From positions 306,331 to 370,330 of the forward strand of contig JAQGDQ010000219.1 in the NCBI GenBank assembly GCA_030141605.1: a DNA stretch of 64,000 bases, read 5' to 3'. The position numbers and the translations under genes were made by a program. A model generated the notes under the pieces. The model was not told where the DNA came from. It saw only the letters and a program-made list of their open reading frames with translations, and searched no databases. This document shows positions 1 to 12,500 of this stretch, in pieces; within the stretch, counting starts at the first letter, position 1, and every line of letters starts with the position of its first letter. The stretch comes from Tubiluchus corallicola (Eukaryota; Priapulida; Priapulimorpha; Priapulimorphida; Tubiluchidae).

Positions 1-86
1 TGGAATGTAGCCTGGATTTGAACCAGATATATTCTATATCTACAAGGCAGGCGCCATAAATACCCAGACTACCGTGTTCCCCAGTG
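1..86 (-). mobile_element. tRNA-derived SINE head (5' part, rest off the window)
   Basis: Read on the minus strand this stretch looks like a degenerate tRNA. It has an A-box-like GGTAGTCTGGGTA near 75-85 and a perfect B-box GGTTCAAATCC near 14-24, followed by a CCA-like end at position 1. The anticodon-arm region (GCGCCTGCCTTGTAG) also resembles a tRNA. The acceptor stem pairs poorly, so a functional tRNA is unlikely. A SINE head or tRNA pseudogene fits best. The SINE body would lie to the left of the window, so the family cannot be named. Confidence 0.5.
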
Positions 87-654
87 ATTATGACAATTGA
101 AAGTTATATCTGACTAACCAGTTCAGCATTCCAGTGTTAGACCACTCACGCAAGATCTAATTAAAAGAAGACGGGATGAATTTTCATATACTACCCCATT
201 TTTAAATCCGATAAAACGTATACATTTTAACACAATTAATACTGCAAAAGCGTTTCTGGTAATTAAATAATAGATTAAAAACTTAATTAACGGTCGGCGA
301 GCTCAACTGTTGATGACATCACAAACTAACATAATTTTCAACATTTCTTTTCAATATTTTAAACAGTAGATCATTTTGACCAACAATTTAATCATTGGGT
401 GCGGTTTTGCTTTAAATTAATTTTAATTCTTTTCAGTCTAAAATTGTGGTCATGAACATTGTAATCTTGATTTTTAAGTTATAAAATTTTAATTGACAAA
501 TAATCATGCCTTGGTTTGATGTCATTTTCAGTATTTCAAAGCTGAACTGATAATTAACGGTAAGCAAAGTCAATATATTGATTTATCATAATTATTCAAT
601 TAAGTAATTGTGTCGTTTCAATTCATGAATTTTTCTTTTACACAACATTGTTAG

Positions 655-1345
655 AGCAACTTGAAGAAATTAGGAAGGTGACACTGGCAAAAATTCTGTG
701 TGACAATGGTGATAGTATTCGCGAAATACAACCTGACGTCTTTAGACCTCCAACTCCTGAACAGTTAGTATATGCTAAATACATATTGCGTTGCTTTAGC
801 TAATAGCTCGTGTTTATTATTTTTACACGCCACTAGTCTAGAATTCCGTTTTATTTCTCCGATTCGTTTTTGCAACGCATTTTGCATATTTGCCAAGCAG
901 GTTTAAAGATAATGATGGTGATTAAAGAAGCCTTCCAAGATAAAAATCGTTAGTACGTTAATTATTGCTATTCAAAACAAGAGACTAATCACGGGCAACA
1001 GAGTCCCAGTTTTGTGGAAACTTTTGTCACTTAGTTTTAAGCTATAGTTTTATAGTTTATATTTTCGTTTCTCCAGGCAGGGCTTCCAAACCGTAGGTTT
1101 ATACTCTACATGAAACCTTCAAATATATGAGGTTTTAACAATTATTTTCATAGTAATTGCTTACTAAGATATTAATTAACGACATTGTAATTTGATTTAT
1201 TGCGGCCGTATATTGTATTGTATGTGTGAATCTTCAGTAAAATGTTCTGTTCTTGGTTTTTTTTTGCAGAAACAACATTGTTTCATGCAGTTCGCTACCT
1301 CAAGTTAATATTCAGAATTTCTGGAGACGACTACGAGATTTTTAA
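655..1345 (+). CDS. Animal haem peroxidase copy 1, C-terminal end (last two coding exons)
   Basis: Only the 3' end of this gene is in the window. Exon 655-763 follows a TTAG acceptor and ends CA|GTTAGT. The last exon, 1270-1345, follows TTTTTGCAG and ends in TAA. The joined protein contains LAKILCDNGDSIREIQPDVF followed by a short Cys- and Trp-containing tail (IVSCSSLP, QNFW). This is the conserved C-terminal helix region of animal haem peroxidases (peroxinectin/peroxidasin type). Exon lengths (109 nt for the penultimate exon), intron phases (1 and 2) and sequence match the end of the complete gene that follows, at about 78% identity over 58 residues by hand count. The two genes are therefore a head-to-tail duplication. 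The catalytic part lies to the left of the window. No defect is visible in these two exons. A secreted or granule oxidase using H2O2 is expected from the family. Confidence 0.88.
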
Positions 1346-1439
1346 TCGACATAATTTTATACGCTTCGGATGACACTTCGTTTTTAAAGTGTGCAAAGTT
1401 TATGTCCGTCTGCTGATACACGTAATCTCAATGGTGTAC

Positions 1440-1445
1440 AATAAA
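1440..1445 (+). terminator. Poly(A) signal of peroxidase copy 1
   Basis: AATAAA lies 95 bases after the TAA stop at 1343-1345, a normal spacing for a short 3' UTR. This is the most likely 3' end of the first peroxidase transcript. Confidence 0.6.
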
Positions 1446-2551
1446 TTATTAAATGGCTTCTAACTTTCTGACTTTGTTCGTATGTAATTTAAATGGTAAC
1501 CTAAAGCTAGCTCACTTTTTATTTATGTCAAACGGGCAACTCATGCAGTAGACGCCTGCCTGACAACTACCCACTCACTTGTCACTAGCAACATGAGAGA
1601 TCATGTCACACTAAAGCACGTTTTTGAGAAATAAGTCCACTTCCAACACATGTTATATCCGTTGGACATAGTCGGATCGTGAGTCAATAACGTCCGTGTA
1701 TCCACAGTGTACCCAGGACATTAAAGCCAAATTTTGCAGAGGAGTTGTTTTGATACATTCTTGAACTGCTTTTTCTTTGAGGTCAAAATACAATAGAGCA
1801 CGACGTGTTTTACACAAACTTATAAAATACTTCTAAAATGCATGACCAAAAAAAAAAACAATCAAAATTTTGGTAGAAATGTTATCCGTAGACCACGGCG
1901 AGTGAAATAACAACTATTGCAAATAGGTTACAAGGTTAACGATCAAAAGTTAGAAAACAAGTTTACAGTCAAGGTTATACATATCATTAATTAGTGAAAT
2001 GCCAACAGTAAATCCTCGTCCGTCTGCATCCATGTGTCCGTAACTTGTCTCCAGTTATCGGAACTGATAGATAGACAAACTGAACCAGAAATTTATTTTT
2101 TACGTGGATACATTAAAATATGCATGAGAAAAAATTACAAATAAAAATTAACTTATGTACCAAGCAGTTCTTAGTTACCCTCCACATATATGTACGCGCG
2201 TACTGTAAATTTTGTCGAATGCGCTTATATGATGACTTTAAACTATCACATATATATAATGCTTAATATATTACATGACACGTACATCTCACAGTCTATT
2301 ATGCTATGCCCAACATTAGGATCATTTTTGCATGCCCATCTCTGTTGCAGACTGATTTCGTATACAGGCGCATAAGATATAAAATCCACAAACACTTTAC
2401 TGAGACAGATTATTGCTCATCTGCGAGCTCTATAAACGCTGTTTTGCCACACACATATTTCTATAAAACACTGGTCGCACACGATAAAAATGTTGCTCAA
2501 AAAACGATGAACTACTGGAGTTTTAACTAACACAAAATAACTTCAGAACAT
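1446..2551. other. Spacer between the two peroxidase genes, left part
   Basis: AT-rich sequence with no convincing exon, RNA gene or named repeat. Short ORFs at 2190-2530 have no recognisable motif and look like chance. The promoter of peroxidase copy 2 could extend into the right end of the whole spacer, but no core promoter element stands out. Confidence 0.5.
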
Positions 2552-2559
2552 GGTAACAT

Positions 2560-2976
2560 CAGGGCCTATTTCAGCCTACGCGAGGCCCGGGGAAGTGGGG
2601 CGTGTGAGGCCCCATGGGGGGTAGATGTGAGGGGTCGAAGCGCCGGAGGGCGGGCACTGTCTCGATTGGCGCCCAGAAAATTTTTGAACTGCTAGAAAGC
2701 CAGAGAAGCATTTTCGAAGAAAAAATATGGAGTTATACAGTTGTTAAAGGAATTGAAAGAAAAACTGCTTTATTCTCAAGACCAGTCCTAATGCTTGTCA
2801 ATACTGGCAAACGGCGCGCGCGCGAGAGAGAGAGAACAGGAGAGAGGGAGAGAGAGAGAGAGGCAGTATGTTCGCATGAAGCAAAAAAATGTTACCTTGA
2901 CGCGAGGCCCCCCTGGAGGGTAAGGCCCCGTGGAAGTATCCCCACTCCCCCCCCCCCCGCCTTGAAATAGGCCCTG
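2560..2976. mobile_element. Non-autonomous hAT-like DNA transposon (MITE), 417 bp
   Basis: The element begins CAGGGCCTATTTCA and ends with its exact reverse complement TGAAATAGGCCCTG, giving 14-bp terminal inverted repeats. It is flanked by a perfect 8-bp direct repeat, GGTAACAT, at 2552-2559 and 2977-2984. CAGGG-type termini with 8-bp target duplications are the hallmark of the hAT superfamily. The interior is much more GC-rich than its surroundings and holds a (GA)n run with CGCG repeats (about 2812-2862) and a poly-C run near 2948. It encodes no transposase; the 118-codon ORF through it is low-complexity. The intact target duplication suggests a fairly recent insertion. It sits about 520 bp upstream of the start codon of peroxidase copy 2. 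Confidence 0.88.
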
Positions 2977-3493
2977 GGTAACATGCTGTGTTTGGAACTT
3001 GTTTGATCAATTCCAATGACGCAATATTAGTTACAGTTACAATAGTGTAACTTTCGAAGCATTTAATCGTGGTATTTATTTTTAGTAGTCACGCGTGTCT
3101 AGGTCCTTCATTGTAACTTCTTGTTAGCCGGCGTGACGCCTCCAGGGTATTTCCGGTTTAGTGGAGGTAACGACTATGTCAATTCGTGCATAAGACAACA
3201 GACAATCGGAACTATTGTGTCAGTCTGCTGAAACTCGTGGGCACCAAAATATTTTCACTACAAAACTTGTACATTGGCAAACGTCATCGCAGATTTAAAA
3301 AATATTTGTTGACATTCTTATAAAAAAAGATAAGATAGGTGTTTGGTGAATTAGTTTGCAATCTGTGTTTCGTTAAAAGGTGCTGCTTATTGAGAAAGTA
3401 TTGAAACTGTTTTAACACTTAATATACAGAACACCAACTTATTACTGTGTATTCCTACAATTACTTTGCCGAAAATTATTTCATTCTTAAAAC

Positions 3494-3501
3494 ATGAAAA
3501 G
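3494..3501 (+). other. 8-nt first coding exon of peroxidase copy 2 (start codon)
   Basis: ATG AAA AG is followed at once by GTATGT, a good donor. Joined to the acceptor TTTCATTGCAG before 6637 it reads straight into a hydrophobic signal peptide whose other codons lie in exon 2. No ATG in exon 2 could supply this start. The frame fit and the signal peptide together support this start well. The 5' UTR must lie directly upstream, near 3400-3493, and its own start cannot be placed. Confidence 0.8.
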
Positions 3502-6500
3502 GTATGTTAAAAATGAAATTATTTTGCTATTTTTAGTTGTAAAATGATGGTAAAGTTTTCTAGATAGACAGAAAACTTGCTTTAATTTCTAAATTTCAGA
3601 TCGTATTTGTTTAGAAGAATTTCTTGCAAAATTACATAAATAATAGAAGAGTATTATTGCCTTATTGGGTATTAATGAAAACAATAGCCGATTGTGAACC
3701 TTCTATTGGCCTACTCTTTCAATTATTTTACAATAATTAAGAGAAGTGTCCACCTTTACGTTTAACTGTAGCAAGAAGATTTTTTGATGGCTGAGCTGAT
3801 ATTTCTTTTATAAAAGTTGAATTTTATTAATATGATCAAATTTATTTTTTTGAAATCTTGTATTAAAGTTTCGCCAAAGCTTCGAAAACGCAATCTCTAA
3901 AACAATCTTGATAAAATCCCTATTGCATTTAGCTAAACTATGCTAAACTATTTCAGTACGGAACGAAATATTATTTGTTGACAAATTCAAAAACCATATT
4001 AAGTATACTTATGTCAAAATGTTGCTAACAGTGTCCATTATTAAACTAAATTTGAACTTCCAGACGTTATGGGTAACGTAATTACTATGCCATAATTAGT
4101 TTTTCCAAAATGGTTAACAAAAAGACATTAAAATAAGGCGTTTGATCGCATCTATTTAGCTGTGGTCTGGAATGTGTGCGTAGCAGATTACCGTTTTTTT
4201 AATTTTTTTTTCATCTTTTTCATTTAATAGTAGTTTAACGTTATAGGCAGTCTCTGCACGCTATGAAGTGCAGTATCACGCTGCTGAAAAACTCTGGATT
4301 TATGCCTATCATTATGGCTGCCACTCGATTTTATTTTGTCTCCGTTTTAAACGTTCAATTCGTTGATGTAATAGGTTTTATCAACTCTTTCAACATGTTA
4401 AACACCGTCTGCACTTTAAGACATTTAGAATGAAAACCAATGAGTTGCTACTCTGGTAGTTTTATTGTGTAGCGAATTTTATCTGAGTCGAACGAAGTGT
4501 TACACTAGGAACGAAAGTTCAAAAAATGAGCTTTTAATCAACTGTAGCTGTTATCAACATATCAACAAATTCCATTTTAATTAGCATAATTATAACCAGC
4601 CATCAAAGAAGATTTCATGACAACCGTCTGCTCAAACTGAATGCTTTATATATTGCAAAATCAAGTTGCTAAAGCTTTTCGCGTTGTAAACGTGATTTTT
4701 CGCTGTTTCATACGAAGAACAAAAGTGCCCTTATGGATGCTTACAAAGCTTATGTTTGGGCGCTACTGGAATATTGAACACCAGTTCGGTCACCCCATTA
4801 TGTGCAGGACATTGATGCTATAGAAATGGCTCATCAATACTTTACAAGTACAACCACTCGAAGTAGTCTGACGAATAATTTTTGATCTTAAGATGGTTTA
4901 TAAAATATGCAATAAATTAGTAGATTTGTCATTTGGTGATTTCTTTCGCTATGCTCCTACCCGAAATTTACATGGTCACAATGACAAATTGTTCAAACAT
5001 TATCCTAGATTAGGTATATACAAATATTCTGTGGCAAATAGAGTAGTCACCAACAGACTAGCAAACTGCAACCGTTTAAACTATTGCCATGTTAATCGGT
5101 TCACGTAAGCTATTTTTTCTTCACTGTAGTCTCTCTCTGTTTAAGTTTTTTAAGTTTTTTGTTTAATCATAAAATTTCTACCGCACCTAATTCGATTTAT
5201 AACTGTATAAAGTAGGTATACTATTATACATTGTACTTTATGGCAAGCATAATTGCTACATGCCTGCTGCCATTTTCTTTTATAAAAAAGTATTTTTATA
5301 AATGTCCTTAAATGTATAAAAATAAATAAATTAATTAATTAAATGATTATTATATGCTATAAATTCTTGTGACATTGCAACTAATATGTTAGCACGATGT
5401 TAATGAGATATCATCAGTCTGAATCAGAGCATTCGGCTTCAATACAGCCGGAATTATATTTCGATGAATACTCGTTTTTTTACTACTCGTTTTCGATCGT
5501 GACACGTCTTCAGTTTCCAGTGTCCGAGTTGGAAGGGATGGTGCTTCTGGGAATGTTAGAATTGGTTCGCAAGACACAAGCTACTTGAACTTTACCCTTT
5601 TCTGAATAACCATGTTGTACTTGGTCATTAAGCGCCATTTATCGTTTGTCATTAATATTCGCACAAATTTCGTAGAGTGTTAATTTTTGCAATCGCATCT
5701 AATTATTTACCTATGAAACATTCTCCGCTTAGAGGCAGAGTAGCCCAATACATCAACTTATATGCCGACATTTATGACCCGCGATTTCGAATACCCCAAG
5801 GCATCGAAAGTCAAAGTATCAACAAGAACATATCCAATAGAGCATATCTGTCTTTTTCAATGTCGCAGTTCATTGTTTTTGTAGAAGTTGAGAAAAGCGA
5901 GACATGACCTTGGCCCTTTCTATTCAATTCATATTTGACTTAATTTCACGAACCACTTTGGCATTTTCATGCAGAAACTGTGCTTAGCATAAAGCAGGAC
6001 AAGCTATGAGTTTTGATGTTAGCATATTTATACTGAGCAGAATTTTGAAATGACTGCAAATTAATGCATATTTGGTAATCACAGAAATATTAAAACTGTA
6101 GTTTACTAATATTGTTTGACCTTCTTCCTTACACATTCAATACAGATGTAAAACCTATTTTCCCATTCGAAATTTCCATTTATGCTTAAAGCACAGCGGT
6201 CATCTTGGATTTCGTGATCGAAATATGTCACAAGGAGCTGGCAGCCATCTTGGATTCGGCTTTCTAGTCAAAATTTACCAGGACTTTTAAATTGAGCTGA
6301 CTGAATTTTATTTTTTATTTACACTTTCGGGAGGGACTTGAGGGCTAGATATTTTATAAAAGGTCGCTAGAAATCAAGTCGATTATCAAAACATGTTAGC
6401 GAAACAGTAGTCACGGAATTGATTGACATTTTTGACCCAACTATTTAAATAAGAATTTTGAGAAAATCAATGACGTAACCAATTTGACAAATTAGAGTCG

Positions 6501-9500
6501 GGTTGCCGCGTGCGCTTGACTAAACAATTAACGCACTTTGTCTGGAGGCTGGGTATATTACATTTTCGCGCAAAATTTTCCAAATTAGACAATTCACGCA
6601 CAGTGACGTACTACAGGATTAGTTATTTCATTGCAGATTATTATTTATTCTGGTCATCTGTGGTTTTCTGATCAGGCCATTTCACGGACAAGCTCCAAAT
6701 CTTGGCCCCTCGCAGCTGGACCAGTTTTTCAACGCTGCACAACAAACAGTAAACGCTTTAGAACAAGAAAGCAAAGAGAACGCTGAAAAAGAAGTAGAAA
6801 GTAACGTTGATTCTTTCGCTTTTCCTGGATTAGGGGGTAAGTTTGACTTTTTGAACCCAGAAGACATCCGTGTGCCTAGATTGGTAATTGTTTAATCCGT
6901 TTTAATTTTACTGTGCGGATAAGTACAGACACAGGTATACACACACAGACACAGACATACAACTCGACATACATGACTAAACGTTCTACTCAAACGCCGT
7001 CTCCGATAAATAGACGAAAATTTTGCTATTTTTGGTTGCATGGTACATAGCACCATATTATACAGGATGCATAGTACGTAACGTAGGCATTTTACTATCA
7101 TACCCGGTTCAACTCTGCGCGTTCTCTTTTTAGGCAGGGGTTCCACAAATTTGGTTGTTGATGCTAGTCTTAGATCACAGAATGCTTTTTCGCAGCCTTC
7201 CGAGGAAGCCAGACGCCGACGCAGGTTGGCTGACGTGAACTTAGAAGCCGCTAAACTTATTGCTAATAGGTGAGTACATGTGCAGAGTACTCAGAAGGTG
7301 TGAGAACAAACAATAAAAGCAATTAACTTGTTTGAAACTTGAATCAATAGTATTATGCGATTTTACAAAAGCTGTTAACATCGGTTTGTGGTCATATAAT
7401 ACAGAATATATTACATAACTCCATAAAGCAAAATTAATGCAAATAAGTCGTTTGTTTTAGTTTAGGCATACCGCGAGACAGCTTATACGTAGTACTTCCT
7501 CAACTTGATGTCAGAGGATCAAGCATACTTGCCAACTGTCCTTTCAATAATCCACCATTTTGCCGTGAAGATAGGTACAGGACCATAGATGGAACATGCA
7601 ACAATGTCAACAATCCATACAATGGTGCTGCCTTGGCTCCACAAAAACGTCTTCGGGCGTCTGATTATGCTAACGGTAAATTTTCACTATTTATTATTTC
7701 AACAGAGGTACTAAATGTAAATGACACCTTGTTAAAATTCGCAATTTGTAAAACTAGCTGAACGACAAAAATCCACAGAATGTAACTTAATGTACACAAT
7801 CCCTAGGACCGATAACAGTTAACATTAAAGTTATATTCTTATTACATTTCGCACCAACAACATCAATACTGTACAGAGTGTAACGTACAGGGGATAAGAA
7901 AACTACGAGTAACAGTACAGAACAATTTATTATGTCAAAGTATTGTTGAACCAATAGAAAATCTGTCACACTCTCACAGCCTGCAATCTGTAATAAATCA
8001 TTCTGTACTATTGTTCTGAACTATTACTCGTTGGTTTTGTTCCCCTCTAACAAATTGTTAAGTTACGCCCTGTAGTTATTAGTCATTACTCTTTTAGGAG
8101 CTGACGAGCCAAGGGTGGCACAGGATGGAAACCCGCTTCCCAATGCTAGAAGAGTAAGCGTTGAAGTCCATAGAACGAATAGGGCGACTAATGAACGCAT
8201 AACAGGTCTCGTCTTTCAATGGGGACAGTTTTTGGACCATGATATAACGCTTACACCTATATCAACAGGTAGGAATGATCCAATGATTATTCCTTTGCAA
8301 GCAATAGTCACAGAACTTATTAATTTATTTGAAAAAGATAAATGGCCATTTTCACTATGGGAGTTGTAGTTCGATGGACAAAAAAATCAATAAGCAGTAT
8401 CGAATTATTGCACAGGATGATACAGGATGAACTCTAGGTTTAGGGAAATCAAAGACAATGAGTAGCAGCACAATGTTTTAGTAATACTTTGATGTAATAA
8501 ATTGCTCTGTGCTATTACTTGTCGTTTTTGTACACCCTCCAGCAAAGGATAACCGCTCTGGATATCACCCGGAAAGACAAATTCACCAAAGATGAGCTTA
8601 AAAATCGTAAAATCGTAAAAATCAGCAGATTACGGGGAGTGATATAGATTAAACAATGTAGTGTTAATGTTTCTAAAGTTTCCTCTCAGAACTCGTACAA
8701 TGCTTTCTCGTGTATTTTACACTTTACAACTTGCCTATTGCTTTTGAATCTCACAATATCATTTTATTTTTCAAATCTTCTGTACGTATTCACTGCTTTT
8801 TCTATGGTAGCTGGTTTGACGAAAAATAAAAAAGAAGCTGTGAGCAGTATAAAGATTTAAGGCGAATTCAAATGGCTAGACTTGTAAAATAATTGAGATA
8901 ATTGCCGTAAATTTGACTGTGGGACGGTTGAACCGGTTCCTTGCACTTGGTGGTGGGGAGTAATTTTGGCATTTGTGCAACGTCTGGCATATTTCAAGGA
9001 TTTCAAGTTGATTTTAATCTATGAATATGGATTCTATATTATTGCCTTGCAATTTATTCACTAGATTATTTCTTTTCTTTCTGCATTAATCAGTTCACAA
9101 TCGAAAAGAAGGTGCTCTGCAGTTTGACACGGATAATCACATTTACATGCATGTTTTCGGCACTTCTCAGTTTTAATGGAAAATTGTTTGAATTTCCCTT
9201 GATTTACTAAAAAGCGAAGGCAATTTGTTATGTCTTCGTGTTCTGAAACTGCTGTACCATTAACTCACTAAAAGTGACTCGATTTCTGATCTTTTATGTA
9301 ACAGTACATCACATGGGAGTTCTACAATGTCAGAGTTTCGCAGTATGACTTGCTTTCTTTTAGATATTCATCACTGCCCATTGGCGTTTCAGAAAAATGT
9401 TTGTAGGCTCCTTGTCTACTCTACCGGAATATAAGTACCATATTTTGACGCAGCATTATCATCTTCACAACCGCTTAGTCTATTTAACATGAATTTAATA

Positions 9501-12500
9501 ATCATCCCATTATGTTCTGTGTTTATGGTTTTAAGCCACCTATGTGTTCAAGTATTTTATTTTAAGTTTAAGTAATGTGCCTGTCGGCATTTTCGTTTCT
9601 TGATTAACATACGGCATGCTAGGCCATTTTAGGCCATTTTAGTAGTGAATACAGAATGTTAATAAGCTTTACAAAAGGTAGTGGGAGCGTGAGAGCGAGT
9701 GTATTCTGTACACTGACAATGAATAAATAGTTTGTTCTAAATGACCTATCTTGGCAGTTGGGTAGCAAAAGCTAAGTAAGCGACTAACCCAAACACTTCG
9801 CGTTCCTGACTGATTCGTTAACAACAACAGTGACTTACTATATTTCAGGCATTAGTTAACTATATCATGGATAGCTTTGCCACATTCAAACTATAATAGA
9901 GTATAATTTCATACTTAGCCAGACTATGTCTTTCAGGTCTATAATTCACAGTCTCCTATAATTTATCCTTTTTTGCCCTTATACAAATGTTATCTCAAAT
10001 TACGACTGTATTTTCAGTTATATCATTGGAAAGTCACTGTAGAATAGATTGTAAGACTTATTTTTAGCAACTACAATTGTAAAAAAGAATCAAGTAAACC
10101 TGTTTGCAAAACTTTTTTATCTGAATTGTCAAAATTGTTTATTTTTCATTTTTCAGATTTCTTGGCAAACCCTCTGAAATGTTGTGATCCTGATTCTAGT
10201 ACATTCAATGATCGTGAATGTAATCCCATTGTTTTCAGCAACGATCCTGAATATGGCGACTGTGACAACTGCATGAATTTTGTGCGATCTATTCAAAGTC
10301 CGCGTTTAGACTGCGCTCTTGGTATAAATCTTAAACTTGTATTTAACACCATACAGGCTTAGTATCTTGTAAATAAATATTGCTGTATTAATTAACAGGA
10401 CATTTTATGTATCAGAAACAGACTGGTAGTACATATTAGGGGTACCATTATTGTTGCTTTAGAGAATCATTTTAATGTCCAATGTTTGTGTTTTATTTAA
10501 TAGCTATAGCAAAGACTTCCTGCGAAATTTTCGAGCAAAGCAGGATCTGATTATTACAGCTATATAATTGCTAGGATCACATATCTTTTCTGATTTATGT
10601 ACATATTATATGCCCTAATGTTCAACTTCAGGCCTAGCTGTTTTTCACGCATGTATACGCTATTTTGTATTGTTTGGCTACTCAATTTATAGCAATTTCA
10701 TTTTCTGATACTGGTTTTTAGGAGTACGTGAACAATTAAATCAAATCACAGCATATATCGATGCGTCTAATGTGTACGGCTCAGAGGAAGATGATGCTGA
10801 CGACTTGCGAGAACATCGAGGAGGTATGTCTTATACGTCTGAGTTTTTTTGTAAATGTTGCGTTTTACCTTGCTGTTTGCAGATAATACTGTTTTCCTCA
10901 ATGTTATATATATATATATATATATATGTTACAGGGAAGGTGTGTAATCAGACATGAGAATTCTAGGCCTTTTATGGAGTGCTAAAGCAAAGCTGGAAGA
11001 AGTGTCTAAATGTTTTTTCTACACATTTCTGAAGCATTATATATATATATAGATAGATAGATAGATAGATAGAGTGTACTTTGTTGAGAATACTTTGCAT
11101 AGGTGTTATAAAAAAGATAAGATGCACTTTATTTAAGGTAAAAACCCATAGTATCAACACACACATACAATAAAAACTACTACATATGCGCAATAACTAC
11201 CACGTCACACGTACATAAAATACTACCATAATAAAATTATTTACAGATAAAAAAATTGGCAAAATACACGTACAGGATTAAAGATTTAAAATTAATGGAT
11301 GTTTTTTGTATGTAGCTGATTTATCTAATGTTAATTAATTTTAGATAAAAAGATACAATCACTGTCAAACATTTCATTTATCAAATTGTTATGACAATTA
11401 AAGTGGCGCGTCTTTAGACTAAATATTTTTCCGTAAAATAACGTCAAAGGGCAATGTGAGATTAAGACAAATGCTTCTGGCAGAGCAATCGAGGACTTGT
11501 TTAAAAAGTATGATGCGTTTTCCTTTATTTTAAGCGACTTTTATATGTTTAAAACTACAAAAAGTAAAGTTGTGCCATAAATAATGAGACATAAATAAAA
11601 TTCGTTTGACCTGAATGCTACAGTTTGCTCGATCTGATGTAAAAAAGAGACCGCTGTCTTTCGAAATCTTTATCATCTCTTCCCGGATGGTCAATTACAT
11701 GACCCAGATACCTTTCACAGCTGTCTACTTGAGTAATGTGTCACCTGTGCTCACATCACCATTAGTTAGACTACCCTGAGATGTATTTGAATAAAAACAC
11801 TCATTGTTAGAGAACATTTTTATTAGCTGGGTCTTAAAATAAATACCATCTATTAAACATTTGGTTTCAAGTAGAAAGACTCAGTTATTCTTTAATTTGC
11901 TTGCATCTTGAACGTATTCTTCAAGGTCGACTGCGCACGAGTGCTGCTCGGAGACCAGGTGGCAAACCATTGCTTCCAACTAATCCTGATGATTCTAGTT
12001 GCAATTTACCTGCAGGGACAGAGCATTGTTTTAAAGCAGGTACGTAGTTGTAATACCTAGTAGGAGAGAAAAGTTACCTTTAAATTTGCCACTTTAATAT
12101 ATTGGTTATGCAAAGTAGTAAATTAGCTGGCTTGTAATATGTGTCTCATAATACAAGTCTTATTTTATGTGCCGCATCCACGCCCAGTGAACGTTGTCGG
12201 CCACGTCCAATGAATATTTTCAATTAAGTAGCTTCTATAAGCAAAATAATAGAATAAATCTATAAGTGAAACACAGTTTAGTGCGTAAAAGATTGTTGTC
12301 CAATTTTGATGATTGATTTTGATATGGAAGTAAATGGTATTTATGGCAATTCGTATTCTGGTGAATATAAACAAATTCTTGGTGTCTTTTATTTCACTCA
12401 ACTTTATGAGGAACTTGCATAATTACGCAAATCCTGTATTGTCGATAACACTTCACTCATTTTCAATTTCTAAATTATTTATGTGCTACTATTCTTATAG

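Noticed and set aside
2614-2970. 118-codon ORF on the plus strand and overlapping minus ORF 2798-3016
   Set aside because: Lies within the hAT-like MITE, is Arg/Glu low complexity from the (GA)n tract, and has no domain.
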